Made by a program: the position numbers and the translations under genes
Notes under the pieces: generated by a model
What the model saw: the letters and a program-made list of their open reading frames with translations, nothing else
Databases searched by the model: none
Told to the model about the DNA's origin: nothing
NCBI GenBank assembly: GCA_022511005.1
Contig: JAFLSJ010000005.1
Location: 1 to 46,649, forward strand
DNA length: 46,649 nt
Direction: 5' to 3'
Source: Ruminococcus sp.
GTDB lineage: Bacteria; Bacillota; Clostridia; Oscillospirales; Acutalibacteraceae
Shown: positions 25,365 through 32,668 of the stretch, in pieces
Layout of the letters: every line of letters begins with the position of its first letter
How positions within the stretch are numbered: position 1 is the first letter of the stretch

Positions 25365-26483
25365 ATGAAAACCTATTTTGAAGAAATAAAAAAGAACTTC
25401 GGCTTTGGCTGTATGCGTCTGCCTTTAAAGAACGGCGAGGTCGATTATACAGAAGTAAACAAAATGGTTGATGCTTTTATGGATGCAGGCTTTAACTATT
25501 TTGATACAGCTCATATGTATGTAGAGGGAAAAAGCGAAAATGCTTTGAGAGAATGTCTGACAAAGCGATATCCCAGAGAAAGCTATGTGCTTACAAATAA
25601 GCTATCCACAAGCTATTTTAATAAGCAGGAGGAGATTCGTCTGCTTTTTGAAAGGCAGCTTGAAGCCTGTGGAGTAGATTACTTTGATTTTTATTTAATG
25701 CACGCTCAAAGTGCAGAAATTTTTGAAAAATATAAGAAGTGCAATGCTTATGAAACTGCCCTGGAATTAAAAGAAGAAGGTAAGTTCCGCCATTTTGGAA
25801 TTTCTTTTCACGATAAGGCAGAGGTACTCGAACAAATCCTTATAGAGTATCCGCAAATCGAAGTGGTACAGATACAATTTAATTATGTAGATTATGAGGA
25901 TACCTCTGTTGAAGGCCGTAAATGCTATGAAGTGTGCCGAAAGTATGATAAACCTGTTATTGTAATGGAGCCTGTAAAGGGAGGAAGTCTTGTAAATCTT
26001 CCTGATAAAGCAAAAGAAGTTTTTAACAAACTTCAAGGCGGAAGTGCGGCAAGCTATGCAATCCGTTTTGCCGCAGGCTTTGACGGAGTTATGATGGTTC
26101 TTTCAGGAATGGAAAATATGGAAATGATGAACGATAACATCAGCTATATGAAGGATTTTAAACCTCTTTCCGAAAAAGAATTGGAAGCCGTAAATGAAGT
26201 CTGTAAAATTTTCAATGAACAAGGTCTAATTCAATGTACGGCGTGTCGTTATTGTACAAGCGGATGCCCAAAGAATATTTCAATCCCTGATTTGTTTGCC
26301 TGTATGAATTCAAAAAAGGTGTTTAATAATTGGAACACAGATTACTATTATAATAATGTACATACTGTAAATAACGGAAAAGCCTCTGATTGTATTCAGT
26401 GCGGAAAATGCGAGCATATCTGTCCACAGCATTTAGAAATCAGAAAACTGTTAAAAGAGGTAGCATTAGAATTTGAAAAATAA
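25365..26483 (+). CDS. Aldo/keto reductase with C-terminal ferredoxin domain
   Basis: This is an oxidoreductase of the aldo/keto reductase type fused to a two-cluster iron-sulfur domain. In 372 residues the barrel has FGFGCMRLPL, NYFDTAHMY with the active-site tyrosine, and YFDFYLMHA. The C-terminus has CTACRYCTSGCP and CIQCGKCEHICPQ, each a [4Fe-4S] motif. The family is common in anaerobes and its substrate is generally unknown. ATG 25365 follows AAAGGAG; ten upstream in-frame codons lack a binding site. It reads into the ECF S-component gene 92 bases later. Confidence 0.93.
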   Translation: MKTYFEEIKKNFGFGCMRLPLKNGEVDYTEVNKMVDAFMDAGFNYFDTAHMYVEGKSENALRECLTKRYPRESYVLTNKLSTSYFNKQEEIRLLFERQLEACGVDYFDFYLMHAQSAEIFEKYKKCNAYETALELKEEGKFRHFGISFHDKAEVLEQILIEYPQIEVVQIQFNYVDYEDTSVEGRKCYEVCRKYDKPVIVMEPVKGGSLVNLPDKAKEVFNKLQGGSAASYAIRFAAGFDGVMMVLSGMENMEMMNDNISYMKDFKPLSEKELEAVNEVCKIFNEQGLIQCTACRYCTSGCPKNISIPDLFACMNSKKVFNNWNTDYYYNNVHTVNNGKASDCIQCGKCEHICPQHLEIRKLLKEVALEFEK

Positions 26484-26575
26484 TTTATTATAATGCAAAA
26501 GAAAGCTATATAAATTTACGGAAGATTATTATGTTTTCTTAAAAAATAAAGCTAATTATTAAGGAGAATTTAATT

Positions 26576-27145
26576 ATGTCAGCAATAACAGTAAAAATAT
26601 TAGAGAAAAAACGTTTATCAATAAAAACACAAACCTTGGCAACAATAGGTGCAATTATTGCAGCAGTTGCAATTCCACAATTGTTTCATTTAATGGGAGC
26701 AATGTCAGGTCTGGGAACAGCTTTGGGAGAAGCATTTTTACCAATGCACCTGCCAATCATTCTTGTAGGACTTCTCGCAGGACCGTATGCAGGAGCAGTT
26801 GCAGGACTTTTATCACCACTTGTAAGCTTTTCACTTTCAGGAATGCCCGGTGCTGCAATGCTGCCATTTATGATGATAGAGCTTTGTGTTTACGGTTTAG
26901 TTTCAGGAATTTTAAGAAATGTAAATATTCCTACAATAGTAAAGGTTTTAACAGCACAGTTTGCAGGACGTACCGTACGTGCCATAGCAATTTTAGTTTC
27001 TGTTTATGTACTTGGTAATGAAACTGTTTCGGTTTCGATAATCTGGATGAGTGTGGTTACAGGTATTTTCGGTCTTGCTTTGCAGTGGGCTTTGATCCCT
27101 CTTGCTGTTTACCGCGTGGAGAACATATCAAAAAATGAAAAGTAA
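26576..27145 (+). CDS. ECF transporter S component, substrate unknown
   Basis: This is the substrate-binding membrane subunit of an energy-coupling-factor vitamin importer. The 189-residue protein has about six hydrophobic helices and the AxxxA-rich segment LLAGPYAGAVAGLLSPLVSF seen in this class. No EcfA or EcfT gene is adjacent, so it probably borrows the shared module, for example the one at 40624-43097. No riboswitch is visible in the 92 bases before it. Its end overlaps the DUF1893 gene by 11 bases, hinting at a joint role. AAGGAG precedes the ATG. Confidence 0.85.
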   Translation: MSAITVKILEKKRLSIKTQTLATIGAIIAAVAIPQLFHLMGAMSGLGTALGEAFLPMHLPIILVGLLAGPYAGAVAGLLSPLVSFSLSGMPGAAMLPFMMIELCVYGLVSGILRNVNIPTIVKVLTAQFAGRTVRAIAILVSVYVLGNETVSVSIIWMSVVTGIFGLALQWALIPLAVYRVENISKNEK

Positions 27146-27575
27146 TTTTAACGATTTAGAAAGGGCAAAAGAAATACTTAACAGCGACGATTATACCTGT
27201 GTTTTGTGCAAAAATGATATTGTATATACAAGCAAATTAAGAGGTGTAAAACCGCTGCTTGATTGGCTTGATAATAAAACCGATTTATATGGTTTTTATG
27301 CCGCAGATAAGGTTGTAGGCAAGGCGACTGCATTTTTGTATGTGCTTTGCGGTGTTGCACAGATTTATGCTCCTGTAATAAGTGAACCGGCAAGGGACGT
27401 ACTAATTGAAAACGGTATTATCCCTGTTTGTGATAAAGAGGTCAAAGCAATACGTAACCGTACAGATACAGGTTTTTGCCCTATGGAAACAGCAGTTTAC
27501 GATATTGATAATCCTCACGAAGCCTTAACAGTTATTAAAAATACCCTTACAAAATTACAGAAAAATACGATGTAA
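27135..27575 (+). CDS. DUF1893 protein
   Basis: This is a member of DUF1893, a small family with a cytidine-deaminase-like fold and no assigned reaction. The 147-residue protein has NSDDYTCVLCKNDIVYTSKLRGVKPLL-type sequence, then FYAADKVVGKATAFLYVLCGV, where the deaminase-like helix lies. ENGIIPVCDKEVKAI and CPMETAVYDI follow. ATG 27135 lies inside the end of the ECF S-component gene, so the two are translationally coupled. I infer that it may act on, or sense, the imported compound. Confidence 0.85.
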   Translation: MKSNFNDLERAKEILNSDDYTCVLCKNDIVYTSKLRGVKPLLDWLDNKTDLYGFYAADKVVGKATAFLYVLCGVAQIYAPVISEPARDVLIENGIIPVCDKEVKAIRNRTDTGFCPMETAVYDIDNPHEALTVIKNTLTKLQKNTM

Positions 27576-27587
27576 GATACGGAGTAA

Positions 27588-27707
27588 TATGTCAAAGAAG
27601 ATACTGTAATTATCGCAGATCCGATTGTCGAAGAAGAAAAGTATAGGAAAAGTCAATTTGAAAGCGTTTTTTCCGAGAGAAATAACTGGTGTGTTGTTTT
27701 GGAATAA
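27588..27707 (+). pseudogene. Gene remnant without a start codon
   Basis: About 39 codons are open (YVKEDTVIIADPIVEEEKYR ... NNWCVVLE) between TAA and TAA, with no start codon or binding site. The composition is protein-like (acidic and aromatic residues, no bias to rare codons). It looks like the tail of a deleted gene. The family is not recognised, and chance cannot be excluded. Confidence 0.3.
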
Positions 27708-27771
27708 TTCAAAATATTTATATAGCATATAATCACACTTAATGGATAAACTATATCCGAGGTGATATATA

Positions 27772-28062
27772 ATGGCAAAACAGGGAATGAAACGTTATGG
27801 AGATAATCTTCAACATTCAAAGAAAGATAAAATAACGGTTCCGGAAATTCAGGGCAAAGCAAAGAGCGGTAAAGAGCAGGCTAATCCCATAATTGCGGGA
27901 ACTTATCCGCCAAGCCAGAAGGTTTTTCATACAAAACCTTTCTCAGCATATTATGGGATTGAAAAACCTATTGCGGATATTTATAAAGAAATCGATAATG
28001 ACCTTGCAAGAGATAATCTCGAAAACGATATTACCGCCGCAGATTTGCAGGATTTACAATAA
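27772..28062 (+). CDS. Hypothetical small protein
   Basis: I do not recognise the family. The 96-residue product is hydrophilic, with a basic N-terminal half (MAKQGMKRYGDNLQHSKKDK), a central NPIIAGTYPPSQKVFHTKPF segment and an acidic end (EIDNDLARDNLENDITAADL). There is no signal peptide or membrane segment. GAGGTG lies before the ATG, and a strong terminator follows directly, so it is a stand-alone gene. The length and the conserved-looking proline/aromatic core suggest a real protein. Confidence 0.75.
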   Translation: MAKQGMKRYGDNLQHSKKDKITVPEIQGKAKSGKEQANPIIAGTYPPSQKVFHTKPFSAYYGIEKPIADIYKEIDNDLARDNLENDITAADLQDLQ

Positions 28063-28096
28063 AAAATGTTCGCTTATAAAGCGAGCATTTTTTATT
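28062..28096 (+). terminator. Terminator of the 96-residue protein gene
   Basis: AAAAATGTTCGCT and AGCGAGCATTTTTTA form an almost perfect stem around TATAA, ending in T. Confidence 0.9.
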
Positions 28097-28174
28097 TATA
28101 TACTAAAAATATTTTAATTTATTCAACCTGCGCTCCTCACTTGAATATAGTATAAAACAGGGAGGAGATAGATT

Positions 28175-28744
28175 ATGAACAGACAAATTGGATTTGACGA
28201 AAACACAGAAGAGTATCTCAATAAATTCTATTGTATTCTAAATAAAATGGTAAGAGAGATGACTCAGGCAGAATTAAATGACAGCATATCCCATAACTTT
28301 ATAGTTCAGATGATACCTCATCATAGGGCGGCAATAGAGATGTCGGAAAATATTTTAAAATATACAACAAATGAAACCTTGCAGTGTATTGCTAATCAAA
28401 TTATAGAGGAACAAACAAAAAGCATAGAAAATATGCTTGATATTAAATGTGAATGTACGGAATTTAAAAATAGGGAACAAAGACTTTCATCTTATCAGCA
28501 GACAATGGATAATATTATGCGAACAATGTTCTCAAGAATGAGATGTGCAAGAGCCACAAACAGAGTAAACTGCAACTTTATGTGGGAGATGATACCTCAT
28601 CATAGAGGTGCGGTAGAAATGGCTAATACTACACTTAAATACAGTATTTGTCCTCAATTAGTACCGATTTTAAATGCCATAATAAAATCACAAGTAAGAG
28701 GAATAAAACAAATGCAGAATTTATTGAGAAACATAGGCTGTTAA
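28175..28744 (+). CDS. Tandem DUF305 protein
   Basis: This is a cytosolic protein made of two DUF305 ferritin-like helical repeats. The hallmark occurs twice, FIVQMIPHHRAAIEM near residue 47 and FMWEMIPHHRGAVEM near 141, each with the HH pair and glutamates able to bind metal. It is 189 residues long, without a signal peptide, and rich in cysteine and methionine. DUF305 proteins are often linked with copper or other metal handling, but no function is settled. GGGAGGAG lies before the ATG. Terminator at 28775. Confidence 0.9.
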   Translation: MNRQIGFDENTEEYLNKFYCILNKMVREMTQAELNDSISHNFIVQMIPHHRAAIEMSENILKYTTNETLQCIANQIIEEQTKSIENMLDIKCECTEFKNREQRLSSYQQTMDNIMRTMFSRMRCARATNRVNCNFMWEMIPHHRGAVEMANTTLKYSICPQLVPILNAIIKSQVRGIKQMQNLLRNIGC

Positions 28745-28774
28745 AATTATAAAATTAAAATACTTATAATACAG

Positions 28775-28806
28775 AATCCCTCTCAAAATTAATTGAGAGG
28801 GATTTT
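28775..28806 (+). terminator. Terminator of the DUF305 gene
   Basis: AATCCCTCTCAA and TTGAGAGGGATT form a perfect 12-bp stem around AATTAA, followed by TTGTG. The T-run is short. Confidence 0.8.
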
Positions 28807-28883
28807 GTGTAAAATACTTATATTGCTCTTTTTTATTGAAAGGTGTATAATTTAAAAAATTTTAATACAGAGGTAGAATAACT

Positions 28884-29060
28884 ATGTCACTTCCAAATGA
28901 TCCTGCAATACTTTTGTCATATATCAATACTCAACTGAGAGATTTTTATCCTTCTTTAGAAGAACTTTCAAAAACCCTGTGTGTTGATAAGAAAGAAATA
29001 GAAACTAAGCTTTCTTTAATCGGCTATGAATATAACTCTGATTTAAACCGTTTTGTCTGA
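28884..29060 (+). CDS. DUF4250 small protein
   Basis: A short gene for 58 residues: MSLPNDPAILLSYINTQLRD, then FYPSLEELSKTLCVD and IGYEYNSDLNRFV at the end. LPNDP at the start, LRD(F/Y)Y, and GYEY near the end are the marks of DUF4250, a family of small proteins in Firmicutes with no known role. The fold looks like a small helix-turn-helix. A purine-rich GAGGTAG lies eight bases before the ATG. It stands alone, followed by the short repeat element. Confidence 0.85.
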   Translation: MSLPNDPAILLSYINTQLRDFYPSLEELSKTLCVDKKEIETKLSLIGYEYNSDLNRFV

Positions 29061-29122
29061 GGAATCTTTAATTATATAAAACCAATATTTTACTAATAAT
29101 TGAAATCATTCTGAGAATACTA

Positions 29123-29174
29123 ATACTAAACACCAATTAAAAAGTGGATATCTTTTTCAATCGGTGTTTAGTAT
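29123..29174. repeat. Miniature inverted-repeat element, short form (52 bp)
   Basis: ATACTAAACACCAATT ... AATCGGTGTTTAGTAT with a 20-base centre that includes AAAAAGTGGATATC. This is the same element as at 1753-1911 but lacking the 107-bp interior. It ends 18 bases before the next start codon, so its hairpin may affect translation of that gene. Confidence 0.8.
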
Positions 29175-29192
29175 AAGTCAGGGTGATTTTTT

Positions 29193-30629
29193 ATGCAGTC
29201 ATTTTGGAGTAATAACTCAGAACATAATTTAAGGAACTCTTTAACTAAAAATATAAAGGCTGATGCGGTAGTAATAGGTGCAGGTATGGCGGGAATACTT
29301 TGTGCATACCGCCTTATGCAAAACGGTGTTAATACAGTCGTTTTAGAGGCAAGCAGAATCGGATCCGGTCAAACAAAAAACACAACTGCCAAAATCACAT
29401 CACAGCACGGATTGATTTATTCAAAAATAATAAATAATTTTGGGTTGAAAGAGGCTCATAATTATGCTCTTTCAAACACTATTGCAATTGATGAGTATGA
29501 AAAAATTATTAAAAAAAATAAAATAGATTGTGATTTTAAGAGAGCATCATCATTTTTGTATACAAAGGCAGATGACGATAAAATAAATGATGAGTATAAA
29601 GCCGCAAAAGAACTTGGAATTAACGCAAACCTAACAGATAACACAGAATTACCCTTTAAAGTAAAAGTTGCCTTAGAGTTTAAAAATCAGGGAATGTTTA
29701 ACCCAATAAAATTTCTTATGCCTTTAGCAGAGAATATGAATATTTACGAAAACACAAAGGTAACTCAATTAATAGATAATAAGGTAGTAACAGAAAAGGG
29801 AAGCGTTACGGCAAAGTATATAATTATTGCATCTCATTTTCCCTTTGTTAATTTTCCTAAAATGTTTTTCATGCGAATGCATCAGGAGAGAAGCTATGTT
29901 CTTGCAATAAAAACGGATAAAAAAATTGAGAATATGTATTACGGAATAGATGGCGACGGACTGACTTTTCGAGGCTATAAAGATATGATTCTTTTGGGCG
30001 GTTATTCTCATAGAACAGGGGAGTGTATTGGCGATAAATATAAATTGCTCACAAACAATGCAAAAATATATTATCCTGATTATACAGAGGTTGCAAGGTG
30101 GTCTGCACAGGATTGTATGACTTTAGACTCTATACCGTATATAGGAAGATTTACTAAAAACAATGACAATTATTTTTTAGCAACAGGATTTAATAAGTGG
30201 GGAATGACAGGTTCAATGGTTTCCTCAATGATAATATCAGATTTAATAACAGGCAGAAAAAATAATTTTATCGGCACATTTTCATCAGATAGAAAAGTAA
30301 CATCAATTGCTATGAAAAATTTGATGAAAGAAGCGGAGCAGTCTGTAAAAGGATTATCTTCTCAAATATTTGTACCTGTTCAAAATAATTTAAACGCCAT
30401 ACCTTTGGGAGAAGGAAAAATAGTTGAGTATAAAGGTAAAAAAGCGGGAGTTTATAAAAGAGAAGACGGGAAGGTTTTTGCAGTATCATCAAGATGTCCT
30501 CATCTTGGCTGTCAGCTTGAATGGAATAATACAGAAAAAAGCTGGGATTGCCCATGTCACGGTTCAAGATTTGATTATAGAGGAAATTTAATAGATAATC
30601 CTGCACAGAAAAATAACAAACTTAAATAA
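29193..30629 (+). CDS. FAD-dependent oxidoreductase with C-terminal Rieske domain
   Basis: This is a DAO-type flavoprotein fused to a Rieske [2Fe-2S] domain. In 478 residues, the FAD site AVVIGAGMAGILCAYRL lies near residue 26 and SGQTKNTTAKITSQHG follows it. A second flavin contact is TGFNKWGMTGSM near 331. The Rieske ligands are in CPHLGC (about 433-438) and CPCHGSRFDY. The fusion is found in many bacteria and its substrate is unknown. The start lies 18 bases after the short repeat, with only a weak binding site (AGTCAGGGTGA). Confidence 0.92.
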   Translation: MQSFWSNNSEHNLRNSLTKNIKADAVVIGAGMAGILCAYRLMQNGVNTVVLEASRIGSGQTKNTTAKITSQHGLIYSKIINNFGLKEAHNYALSNTIAIDEYEKIIKKNKIDCDFKRASSFLYTKADDDKINDEYKAAKELGINANLTDNTELPFKVKVALEFKNQGMFNPIKFLMPLAENMNIYENTKVTQLIDNKVVTEKGSVTAKYIIIASHFPFVNFPKMFFMRMHQERSYVLAIKTDKKIENMYYGIDGDGLTFRGYKDMILLGGYSHRTGECIGDKYKLLTNNAKIYYPDYTEVARWSAQDCMTLDSIPYIGRFTKNNDNYFLATGFNKWGMTGSMVSSMIISDLITGRKNNFIGTFSSDRKVTSIAMKNLMKEAEQSVKGLSSQIFVPVQNNLNAIPLGEGKIVEYKGKKAGVYKREDGKVFAVSSRCPHLGCQLEWNNTEKSWDCPCHGSRFDYRGNLIDNPAQKNNKLK

Positions 30630-30640
30630 CCTAATAAATC

Positions 30641-30691
30641 TTGACTTGCAAATATTTTGGTGATATTATTGCGGTTAGCATAAACTAACCG
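30641..30691 (+). promoter_or_regulatory. Promoter and metal-type operator of the HMA gene
   Basis: TTGACT (30641-30646) and TATTAT (30664-30669) are 17 bp apart. Directly after lies the perfect palindrome CGGTTAG-CATAAA-CTAACCG (30672-30691), spanning the transcription start. GTTAG/CTAAC half-sites recall DtxR/MntR-family boxes, so metal-responsive repression is likely. Confidence 0.75.
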
Positions 30692-30708
30692 GAAAGGAGA
30701 ATTATAAC

Positions 30709-30966
30709 ATGTATAAAACAACAGTAGGTATATACGGAATGGCTTGCAGTATGTGTGAGGCTCATATTAATGACGTAATCAGAAAAGAGTTTAAAGTTAA
30801 AAAGGTAAATTCATCACATACAAATAATGAAACGGTAATTATAAGTAATGATGAAATTCCAAAACAGAAAATTGAAGAAGTAATAAATCCTACAGGCTAT
30901 AAGGTTATGTCTGTTTCAAGCGAACCGTATAATAAAAAAGGCTTTTTAAGCTTTTTAAAAAAATAA
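30709..30966 (+). CDS. Heavy-metal-associated domain protein
   Basis: This is an 85-residue protein with a ferredoxin-like HMA fold. The metal loop is GMACSMCEAHIN (GMxCxxC, Cys13 and Cys16), as in copper chaperones and the N-domains of P-type ATPases. The tail SEPYNKKGFLSFLKK is basic and could contact a membrane. Unlike typical CopZ the following strand reads FKVKKVNSSHTNNETVII. No metal ATPase is adjacent. AAAGGAG precedes the ATG, and the promoter has a metal-type palindrome. The metal may be copper or iron; I cannot tell which. Confidence 0.88.
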   Translation: MYKTTVGIYGMACSMCEAHINDVIRKEFKVKKVNSSHTNNETVIISNDEIPKQKIEEVINPTGYKVMSVSSEPYNKKGFLSFLKK

Positions 30967-31000
30967 TATGTAAATTAAAATAGAGTATTTATAATAACAA

Positions 31001-31110
31001 AGGCTCCCTCTGATGAGAAATTCCCCTGTCAGGGGAAATGTTACGAAATGATAAAAGGCAAGGCTCCCTCTGATGAGGGAGCTGTCAGTCGCAGACTGAC
31101 TGAGGGAGAG
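31001..31110. repeat. Interspersed palindromic repeat, tandem copies
   Basis: AAGGCTCCCTCTGATGAG occurs twice, starting near 31000 and 31060. The first is followed by TTCCCCTGTCAGGGGAAAT, a perfect hairpin. The second continues GGAGCTGTCAGTCGCAGACTGACTGAGGGAGAG. It is the same family as at 27-200. No coding potential is visible. Confidence 0.75.
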
Positions 31111-31120
31111 AAAAATTAAA

Positions 31121-31152
31121 AGAGGACTGTATTTAATTTAATACAGTCCTCT
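31121..31152 (-). terminator. Terminator of the gltBD operon
   Basis: AGAGGACTGTAT and ATACAGTCCTCT form a perfect 12-bp stem, followed on the minus strand by TTTTAATTTTT. Confidence 0.88.
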
Positions 31153-31166
31153 CAATTTATCACTTA

Positions 31167-32654
31167 TTATTTTAAACAAGTATATCCCATTAAGTATTCG
31201 TCAACATCAGCGGCGGCATCTCTGCCTTCTCTGATAGCCCATACAACCAGTGACTGACCTCTGTGCATATCGCCTGCCGTAAATACTTTTTCAACATTTG
31301 TGTTGTATTTGCCTGCTTCTGTTGCAATATTACTTCGCTCGTTTATAGCAACGCCGAATGCGTCTGCAATATATTTGTTAGGTCCTAAAAATCCTGCCGC
31401 AATCAATACAAGCTCTGCATCGAGATATTCTTCACTGCCCTTAATTTCCTGCATAACATTTCTGCCTGCTTTTTTATCGTAAACAAATTTAAGATTTACG
31501 GTTTTAACGCCTTTAAGGTTTCCTTCTTCATCTTTAACAAACTCTTTAACGGTTGTCTGGTAAAGTCTTGGGTCAGAGCCGAATTTTGCAATAGCTTCTT
31601 CCTGACCGTAGTCTGTTTTGCAGACTCTGGGCCATTCAGGCCAAGGATTGTTTTCTGCTCTTTCATCAGGTAGCTTAGGCATCATTTCAAGCTGAACTAC
31701 CGATTTACAACCCTGACGAATACAAGTGGCTACGCAGTCATTACCTGTGTCGCCGCCGCCGATAATAACAACATTTTTATCTTTTGCAGAAATATAGTTA
31801 CCGTCCTGAAGATTTGAGTCAAGCAGGCTTTTTGTTGTAGCTTTTAAGAAATCAACAGCAAAGTAAATTCCCTTTGCATCTCTGTTTTCTGCTTTAATAT
31901 CACGGGGGTTTCCTGCACCGCAACAAAGTACAACTGCGTCATAATCATTCAGTATATCCTCAGCCTTAACATTTTCGCCTACATTTGCATTGGTTACAAA
32001 GCTTACGCCCTCTGCTTTCATAAGCTCAACTCTTCTGTCAATAACCTGTTTTTCAAGCTTCATATTAGGAATACCGTACATTAAAAGTCCGCCGATACGG
32101 TCGTCCTTTTCGTAAACGGTAACATTGTGACCTCTTTTATTAAGTTGAGCCGCACAGGCAAGTCCGGCAGGACCTGAACCGATAACAGCTACCTTTTTAT
32201 CGGTTCTTACCTGAGGGGGATTAGCTTTCATCATACCTGATGAAAATGCGTACTCAATAATGAAGTTTTCATTTTCTTTAACACTTACTGCACTTCCGTT
32301 AAGTCCGCAGGTACAAGCCGCCTCACAAAGTGCAGGACAAACTCTTGAAGTGAACTCGGGAAAGTTGTTAGTGATAAGCAAACGGTGAGCCGCACTGTCG
32401 TATTCACCTGTGTAAATAAGGTCGTTCCATTCAGGAATCAGGTTGTTAAGAGGACAACCCGATACCATTCCCATTATAGGTTTGCCGTTCTGACAGAAAG
32501 GAACACCGCAGTCCATACATCTTGCAGCTTGCTGTTTTCTGTCAGCCTCCTCCATAGGAGTATGGAACTCATTATAGTGCTTTATTCTTTCAAGAGGCGA
32601 TGTGCCTTCGTTATTTTGTCTGTTATAATCTAAAAAACCTGTTGGTTTTCCCAT
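31167..32654 (-). CDS. gltD: Glutamate synthase small subunit
   Basis: GltD is the NADPH- and FAD-binding subunit of glutamate synthase and passes electrons to GltB. The 495-residue protein has two N-terminal cysteine clusters, CMDCGVPFCQ (near 44) and CPALCEAACTCGLN, which bind [4Fe-4S]. The FAD loop VIGSGPAGLACAAQL lies near 157 and the NADPH loop VIIGGGDTGNDCVATC near 300. GEFTAGDMHRGQSLVVWAI-type sequence closes the flavin site. AAGGAGG precedes the ATG, 14 bases after gltB, so they form one operon. Confidence 0.96.
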   Translation of the reverse strand: MGKPTGFLDYNRQNNEGTSPLERIKHYNEFHTPMEEADRKQQAARCMDCGVPFCQNGKPIMGMVSGCPLNNLIPEWNDLIYTGEYDSAAHRLLITNNFPEFTSRVCPALCEAACTCGLNGSAVSVKENENFIIEYAFSSGMMKANPPQVRTDKKVAVIGSGPAGLACAAQLNKRGHNVTVYEKDDRIGGLLMYGIPNMKLEKQVIDRRVELMKAEGVSFVTNANVGENVKAEDILNDYDAVVLCCGAGNPRDIKAENRDAKGIYFAVDFLKATTKSLLDSNLQDGNYISAKDKNVVIIGGGDTGNDCVATCIRQGCKSVVQLEMMPKLPDERAENNPWPEWPRVCKTDYGQEEAIAKFGSDPRLYQTTVKEFVKDEEGNLKGVKTVNLKFVYDKKAGRNVMQEIKGSEEYLDAELVLIAAGFLGPNKYIADAFGVAINERSNIATEAGKYNTNVEKVFTAGDMHRGQSLVVWAIREGRDAAADVDEYLMGYTCLK

Positions 32655-32668
32655 AATTGTCCGCCTCC

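Noticed and set aside
31001-31110. CRISPR array
   Set aside because: The two repeats are palindromic extragenic units with no regular spacers and no cas genes nearby.
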